Source of the DNA: Sporolactobacillus shoreae
GTDB lineage: Bacteria; Bacillota; Bacilli; Bacillales; Sporolactobacillaceae
Assembly: GCF_004684935.1 (NCBI RefSeq)
Contig: NZ_SRJD01000003.1
Location: forward strand, 124,001 to 188,000
Reading direction: 5' to 3'
DNA: 64,000 bases
The translations under genes and the position numbers were made by a program. How positions within the stretch are numbered: the stretch's first letter is position 1; each line of letters begins with the position of its first letter. Under the pieces are notes generated by a model. The model worked only from the letters and a program-made list of their open reading frames with translations, made no database searches and had not been told where the DNA came from. Below are positions 60,339-64,000 of this stretch, one piece after another.

Positions 60339-61439
60339 ATGGACGATATACTCTGTGCCGGATGCGGCATTAAAATCCAGACGGAAAATGAGAATGCCCC
60401 CGGCTATGCGCCGCCGGGGGCACTGAAACATAATCCTGTAATATGCAGGCGCTGTTTCCGGCTGAAAAATTACAATGAAATACAGGATGTTCCGATGACC
60501 GGTGATGATTTTCTGAAGCTGCTCTCCAAAATAGCGGACGCGGATGCTCTTGTCGTGTATCTGGTTGATATTTTTGATTTCTCCGGGAGCTGGATTCCGG
60601 GGCTTCAGCGATTTATCGGAAAAAATCCTGTTCTCCTGGTGGGGAATAAAAATGATCTGCTGCCGAAGTCAACCAACCCCAACAAGTTGAAAAACTGGCT
60701 TCGGCGCTCAGTCAGGGGATTGGGCCTACGGCCTGTCGATGTGCTGCTGATGAGTGCGGAAAAAAATCACGGCATTGACGACGTCATGCAGAACATGGAG
60801 TATTACCGCAACGGAAGAGATGTCTATATTGTAGGTGTCACGAACGTCGGCAAATCGACATTTATCAACCACCTGATCCGGCAGTCGGGAAATGGGGACG
60901 GTGAGATCACAACATCACATTTTCCTGGCACGACTCTGGATTTTATTGGTATTCCGCTCGACGACGGACACATGCTTTATGATACGCCTGGAGTTGTCAA
61001 TCTCCATCAGGCCGCCCATTTTGTCAGTGAACAGGATTACGGTGAAATCATGCCTTCCAAAGAAATCAAGCCGAAAGTATTTCAGCTGAATGAAGATCAG
61101 ACACTCTTTCTGGGCGGACTGGGACGCATTGATTACACAGGGCCGGGAAGGCGCTCACTGATCGTCTATGCGTCGAACGCGCTGACGGTTCACCGGACAA
61201 AACTGGAAAATGCAGATGACCTTTTTCACCGGCAGTACGGACATTTGCTGACACCTCCAAGCCACAGAGACGGTCTTCCCGCTTTGAAGCGTTATGATTT
61301 TCGGACTGATGAACTTAACACAGATATCGTTTTTTCAGGACTCGGCTGGGTCACCGTCAAAGGCAAAGGGGCAAGAGTGTCCGCCTATGCACCATCAAGT
61401 ATCAGCGTATCCGTACGTGCTTCAATTATAAAGGGGTAA
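60339..61439 (+). CDS. yqeH: Ribosome biogenesis GTPase YqeH
   Basis: A 366-residue circularly permuted GTPase for 30S assembly. An N-terminal zinc finger (CAGC ... CRRC), then G4 GNKNDLLPKS, G5 MSAEKNHG, G1 GVTNVGKSTF, G2 around FPGTTLDF and G3 DTPGV, in permuted order, followed by a C-terminal RNA-binding region (GWVTVKGKGARV). The start is three bases after yqeG. In B. subtilis aroE follows; here yhbY follows after 146 bases. Confidence 0.96.
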   Translation: MDDILCAGCGIKIQTENENAPGYAPPGALKHNPVICRRCFRLKNYNEIQDVPMTGDDFLKLLSKIADADALVVYLVDIFDFSGSWIPGLQRFIGKNPVLLVGNKNDLLPKSTNPNKLKNWLRRSVRGLGLRPVDVLLMSAEKNHGIDDVMQNMEYYRNGRDVYIVGVTNVGKSTFINHLIRQSGNGDGEITTSHFPGTTLDFIGIPLDDGHMLYDTPGVVNLHQAAHFVSEQDYGEIMPSKEIKPKVFQLNEDQTLFLGGLGRIDYTGPGRRSLIVYASNALTVHRTKLENADDLFHRQYGHLLTPPSHRDGLPALKRYDFRTDELNTDIVFSGLGWVTVKGKGARVSAYAPSSISVSVRASIIKG

Positions 61440-61585
61440 GTTTGACACAAGAGATTTTGGACTCACTGGCGCCCGATGGGATTTCGGGTAAAAACAGATT
61501 TCCAATGGTCCGAAGAATGAAGTATGATTGAAAAGAACAGGACAGGAAAAGACACATTACTGAAAATGAAGGGATTTAACAAGGA

Positions 61586-61879
61586 ATGCTGAACAGCAAA
61601 CAGGTTAAGTATTTGAGAAAGCTGGCTCACCCGCTGAAACCGGTTTTCCAGATTGGCAAGGCCGGACTCGGCGATCAGCTGATCAATGAACTCGATGCCG
61701 TACTTGAGCGACGTGAATTAATCAAGGTATCACTGCTTCAGAATACGTTCGAGGACGCAGAAGATGCGGGAGAGCGTATTGCCACGGGGACAGGTGCGGA
61801 ACTGATTCAGGTGATCGGACATACGATCGTTCTTTACAGAGAATCAAAAGAACACAAAAAGATAGAATTTCCAAAATAA
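61586..61879 (+). CDS. yhbY: Ribosome assembly RNA-binding protein YhbY
   Basis: A 97-residue CRM-domain protein (YqeI). LNSKQVKYLRKLAHPLKPVF, the GxxG-type IGKAGLGD loop and HTIVLYRESKEHKKIEF are typical. It binds pre-50S particles. AAGGGA lies upstream of ATG. The 146 bases between yqeH and this gene hold no aroE remnant that I can recognise. Confidence 0.94.
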   Translation: MLNSKQVKYLRKLAHPLKPVFQIGKAGLGDQLINELDAVLERRELIKVSLLQNTFEDAEDAGERIATGTGAELIQVIGHTIVLYRESKEHKKIEFPK

Positions 61880-61897
61880 TGGGGAAGAATTAATTTT

Positions 61898-62476
61898 ATG
61901 AAAAAAATTGGACTGCTTGGCGGGACCTTTGATCCGCCGCATCTGATGCACCTGCTGATCGCGCAGGAAGCACTTGAAGCGTGCGAGCTGGACGAAGTTT
62001 GGTTCCTGCCGAGCTATATCCCGCCGCATGTGCAGGGAAAGGTTGCCCGGACAGAGGCCAGTGACCGCGCCGAGATGGTCCGTCTGTCGATCAAGAGCAA
62101 TGACCGGTTCCATTTATCAATGGTAGAAGTTCTGCGGAAGGGTAAATCTTACACAGTGGATACCCTCAGGGAACTTAAAAACAAATATCCCGGCAACAAA
62201 TTTTACTTTATTCTGGGTGCGGATATGGTGGATGACCTGCCGACATGGCACGGTATTGATGAACTGAGACGCCTGACATCATTCATCGGTTTCAGAAGAC
62301 CGGGTTTCCCCGCTGATAATCCGGCACATGTTGATGTGATTTATATTGACATGCCGCTGATTGATATCTCATCAAGCATCATTAGAAGACGACTGTTGGA
62401 CGGGCGGTCATGCCGCTACTTCCTGGCAGATCCGGTCATAAACTATATAAAGGAGAGACGGCTGTATGAGGATTGA
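61898..62476 (+). CDS. nadD: Nicotinate-nucleotide adenylyltransferase NadD
   Basis: A 192-residue nucleotidyltransferase converting NaMN to NaAD. Motif I is GLLGGTFDPPHLMHL (GxFxPxHxxH), ILGADMVDDLPTWH follows, and ISSSIIRRRL is the ISSTxIR motif. It overlaps yqeK by 11 bases, the usual arrangement. Confidence 0.96.
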   Translation: MKKIGLLGGTFDPPHLMHLLIAQEALEACELDEVWFLPSYIPPHVQGKVARTEASDRAEMVRLSIKSNDRFHLSMVEVLRKGKSYTVDTLRELKNKYPGNKFYFILGADMVDDLPTWHGIDELRRLTSFIGFRRPGFPADNPAHVDVIYIDMPLIDISSSIIRRRLLDGRSCRYFLADPVINYIKERRLYED

Positions 62477-63032
62477 GGAAGCCGAAGAGGCGATCAGGAG
62501 CCTGCTTCCTGAGAAACGTTTCAGGCATTCGGTAGGCGTCTCGAAAACAGCGGTAAAGCTGGCGAAAAAATACGGTGCAGATGTTGAAAAAGCCGGAATT
62601 GCGGGCATGCTTCATGATATAGCCAAATATTTTTCTGATGCGGACCTGGAAGCAGCCATCAGGCGCAGAGCGGATATCTCCAATGATTTTCTGGAGTATT
62701 CGGATAAGCTCTGGCATGCTCCAGTCGGGGCTGTTTACGCTCAGGAAAAACTGGGAATTGAAGACCGCGAAATTCTTGACGCGATGACCTATCACACCAC
62801 CGGCAGACAAAATATGAACTTGCTTGAGAAAATCATTTTTCTGGCGGATTATATTGAACCGGGACGTGATTTTCCGGGGGTGGATGAAGTACGTGAAGTC
62901 GCGGCAGAAAATCTGGACAATGCTGTATATTTAGAGCTTCAGAAAACCGTGATCCACCTGCTGGAGAAGAGACAAAGTGTCTATCCGAAAACTTTTGAAG
63001 CATATAATGATCTTGTCAAAAAAATTCAATGA
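62466..63032 (+). CDS. yqeK: HD-domain Ap4A hydrolase YqeK
   Basis: A 188-residue HD-domain hydrolase. RFRHSVGVSKTAVKLA, GMLHDIAKYF (HD pair), WHAPVGAVYAQ, AMTYHTTGR and IIFLADYIEPGRDFPGVDEV supply the metal ligands. The family cleaves diadenosine tetraphosphate symmetrically. Its start lies in the end of nadD. Confidence 0.94.
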   Translation: MRIEEAEEAIRSLLPEKRFRHSVGVSKTAVKLAKKYGADVEKAGIAGMLHDIAKYFSDADLEAAIRRRADISNDFLEYSDKLWHAPVGAVYAQEKLGIEDREILDAMTYHTTGRQNMNLLEKIIFLADYIEPGRDFPGVDEVREVAAENLDNAVYLELQKTVIHLLEKRQSVYPKTFEAYNDLVKKIQ

Positions 63033-63041
63033 GGTGACTGG

Positions 63042-63395
63042 ATGAACAGTGAGGAATGGGTTAAATATCTGGCGGAAGCCGCGGATGACAAAAAAGCTCA
63101 GGATCTTGTCATTCTGAAGATGAAGGGTATCTCCATTATTGCGGATTACTTCATCATCTGCCACGGCGATTCCGGAAAACAGGTACAGGCTATTTCCACA
63201 GCGGTTAAAAAAGCCGCTGAAACAAAGGGACTGACCATCCACCGTATGGAAGGCTATGACCAGGCGCGCTGGGTGCTCATTGATATGGGCGATATCGTCG
63301 CGCATGTTTTTCATAAGGATGAACGGGATTACTATCAGCTTGAAAAATTATGGGGGGACGCCCCTCTCTATACTTTAGAAAAAAAGCCGCTTTAA
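63042..63395 (+). CDS. rsfS: Ribosome silencing factor RsfS
   Basis: A 117-residue RsfS/YbeB/Iojap protein (YqeL). SIIADYFIICHGDSGKQVQA and HRMEGYDQARWVLIDMGDIVAHVF are the family core. It binds L14 on the 50S subunit and blocks subunit joining in starvation. AATGAGGTGACTGG precedes the ATG. Its last codons form the left arm of the terminator. In B. subtilis yqeM follows; it is absent here. Confidence 0.96.
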   Translation: MNSEEWVKYLAEAADDKKAQDLVILKMKGISIIADYFIICHGDSGKQVQAISTAVKKAAETKGLTIHRMEGYDQARWVLIDMGDIVAHVFHKDERDYYQLEKLWGDAPLYTLEKKPL

Positions 63396-63408
63396 TAGCG
63401 GCTTTTTC
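63381..63408 (+). terminator. Terminator overlapping the end of rsfS
   Basis: AAAAAGCCGC pairs with GCGGCTTTTT around a loop that holds the TAA stop codon. Confidence 0.9.
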
Positions 63409-63533
63409 TATTATAAATAATTCACGGGACAAGATCGGAATTCACCAAGCCGACACATTTTTAAGAAGGATTCCGCAGGACGAACGGGGAATATGTTAAC
63501 AGTGTATAGCTCTGAATTAAAGACGATCATGTT

Positions 63534-64000
63534 TCAGTCGATCCCATCAAAAAATGGATCGAGAGCCTGATGATCTTCAAGAAATTTTTCTTTTGTTGCT
63601 TCAAAAAGGTGTTCAAAAACTCCGCTGTATTCCTGATTTAAAACGGCCAGCCCCGCCCCCGTCACCCCGCCTTTGACAGTGACTTTATCGCGAAGCTCCT
63701 GTAAAGTGAATTTTTTTTCCTCCAGCAGTTTGCCATATCCGATGGTCATCTGCGTTGCTAGTTCCGTTGCCTCCTTCTTTGAAATAGAGGTTGCTGCAAC
63801 GGCTCCGTCGATCATTTTTTCCAGCACAAAAGAAAGAAATGCCGGACCACAGCTCGAGATGTCTGAGGCCACACGGATATCTTTCTCACTGACTTCTAGC
63901 GGCTGCGAAAAATTTCCCAGCAGATTCCAAAGCTTGTATTTTCCATGGTCAGTCAGGCTCGAACCAAAGGTTACAAGAGTGCTTCCTGACAGAGATTGGT
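63534..64000 (-). CDS. comER: Late competence protein ComER (C-terminal part)
   Basis: The frame runs open to the window edge, giving about 154 residues of a pyrroline-5-carboxylate reductase-like protein. The visible part has STLVTFGSSLT, the dimerisation region DISSCGPAFLSFVLEKM and the C-terminal VTVKGGVTGAGLAVL, equivalent to the P5CR VTSPGGTT block. A GTG at 63872 is not the true start. ComER, encoded opposite to rsfS in B. subtilis, affects competence, sporulation entry and biofilm. The N-terminal NAD(P) domain lies beyond the window. Confidence 0.88.
   Translation of the reverse strand, partial: QSLSGSTLVTFGSSLTDHGKYKLWNLLGNFSQPLEVSEKDIRVASDISSCGPAFLSFVLEKMIDGAVAATSISKKEATELATQMTIGYGKLLEEKKFTLQELRDKVTVKGGVTGAGLAVLNQEYSGVFEHLFEATKEKFLEDHQALDPFFDGID

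Overview
This window is a chromosomal segment of an endospore-forming, low-to-mid-GC Gram-positive bacterium of the order Bacillales. Gene content and order follow the Bacillus subtilis safA-coxA-yebC-ruvAB-queA-tgt ... hisS-aspS-6S RNA ... rarA-cymR ... alaS ... greA ... sigK ... sda-yqeG-yqeH ... comER stretch. Sporulation genes (safA-like, coxA-like, spoVB, sigK, sda, yjcZ-type, rsfA-like) are present. Several genes usual at these positions are absent (bofC, tcdA/yrvM, lytH, yrrD, pbpI, yrrN-yrrO, aroE, yqeM). A streamlined Bacillales lineage such as Sporolactobacillaceae would fit; that is an inference from gene content, not a demonstrated assignment.

Layout. 0.1-7.8 kb: spore-coat and lipoprotein genes, yebC, ruvA-ruvB, DUF2905, queA, tgt, yajC. 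7.8-11 kb: membrane proteins (YrzE-like, YrbG-like, SpoVB) and comN. 11-16.7 kb: separate secD and secF, lapA, recJ, apt. 17-23 kb: relA, dtd, and a T-box-controlled hisS-aspS operon, followed by 6S RNA. 23.4-33.4 kb: a complete monoderm type IV pilus locus. Eight genes lie on the minus strand (pilB-T-C-A-D-M-N-O) and three prepilin-like genes (PilV-, PilW- and PilX-like) lie on the plus strand. 33.4-43.6 kb: rsfA-like, rarA, cymR, iscS, mnmA, TPR protein, recD2, small zinc-ribbon protein, AI-2E-family permease. 43.6-50.8 kb: alaS with a long leader, ireB, ruvX, yrzB, mltG, trmR, udk, greA. 51-56 kb: yrrS and the methionine-to-cysteine operon yrrT-mtnN-(small ORF)-mccA-mccB, with yrhC displaced by a repeat. 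56-59.8 kb: an atypical SDR, two very small genes, acylphosphatase, intact sigK, a tiny YjcZ-type protein, and sda with a DnaA-box cluster. 59.8-64 kb: yqeG-yqeH-yhbY-nadD-yqeK-rsfS and the truncated comER.

The unexpected block is the pilus locus. It occupies the interval between 6S RNA and rarA, where B. subtilis has only a small housekeeping gene. It encodes extension and retraction motors, platform, major pilin, prepilin peptidase, the PilMNO alignment complex and minor pilins, with no secretin, as expected for a single-membrane cell. Two details stand out. PilB carries tandem motifs like the MshEN cyclic-di-GMP-binding unit. The PilX-like protein carries about eight 20-residue repeats that look like a beta-solenoid, a good candidate for a pilus-tip adhesin.

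Smaller items that automated calling could miss are sda (47 codons), a 48-residue ORF inside the cysteine operon, two short basic proteins near 57.2-57.8 kb, the YjcZ-type protein, 6S RNA, the T-box, and a family of short palindromic dispersed repeats with four copies here.
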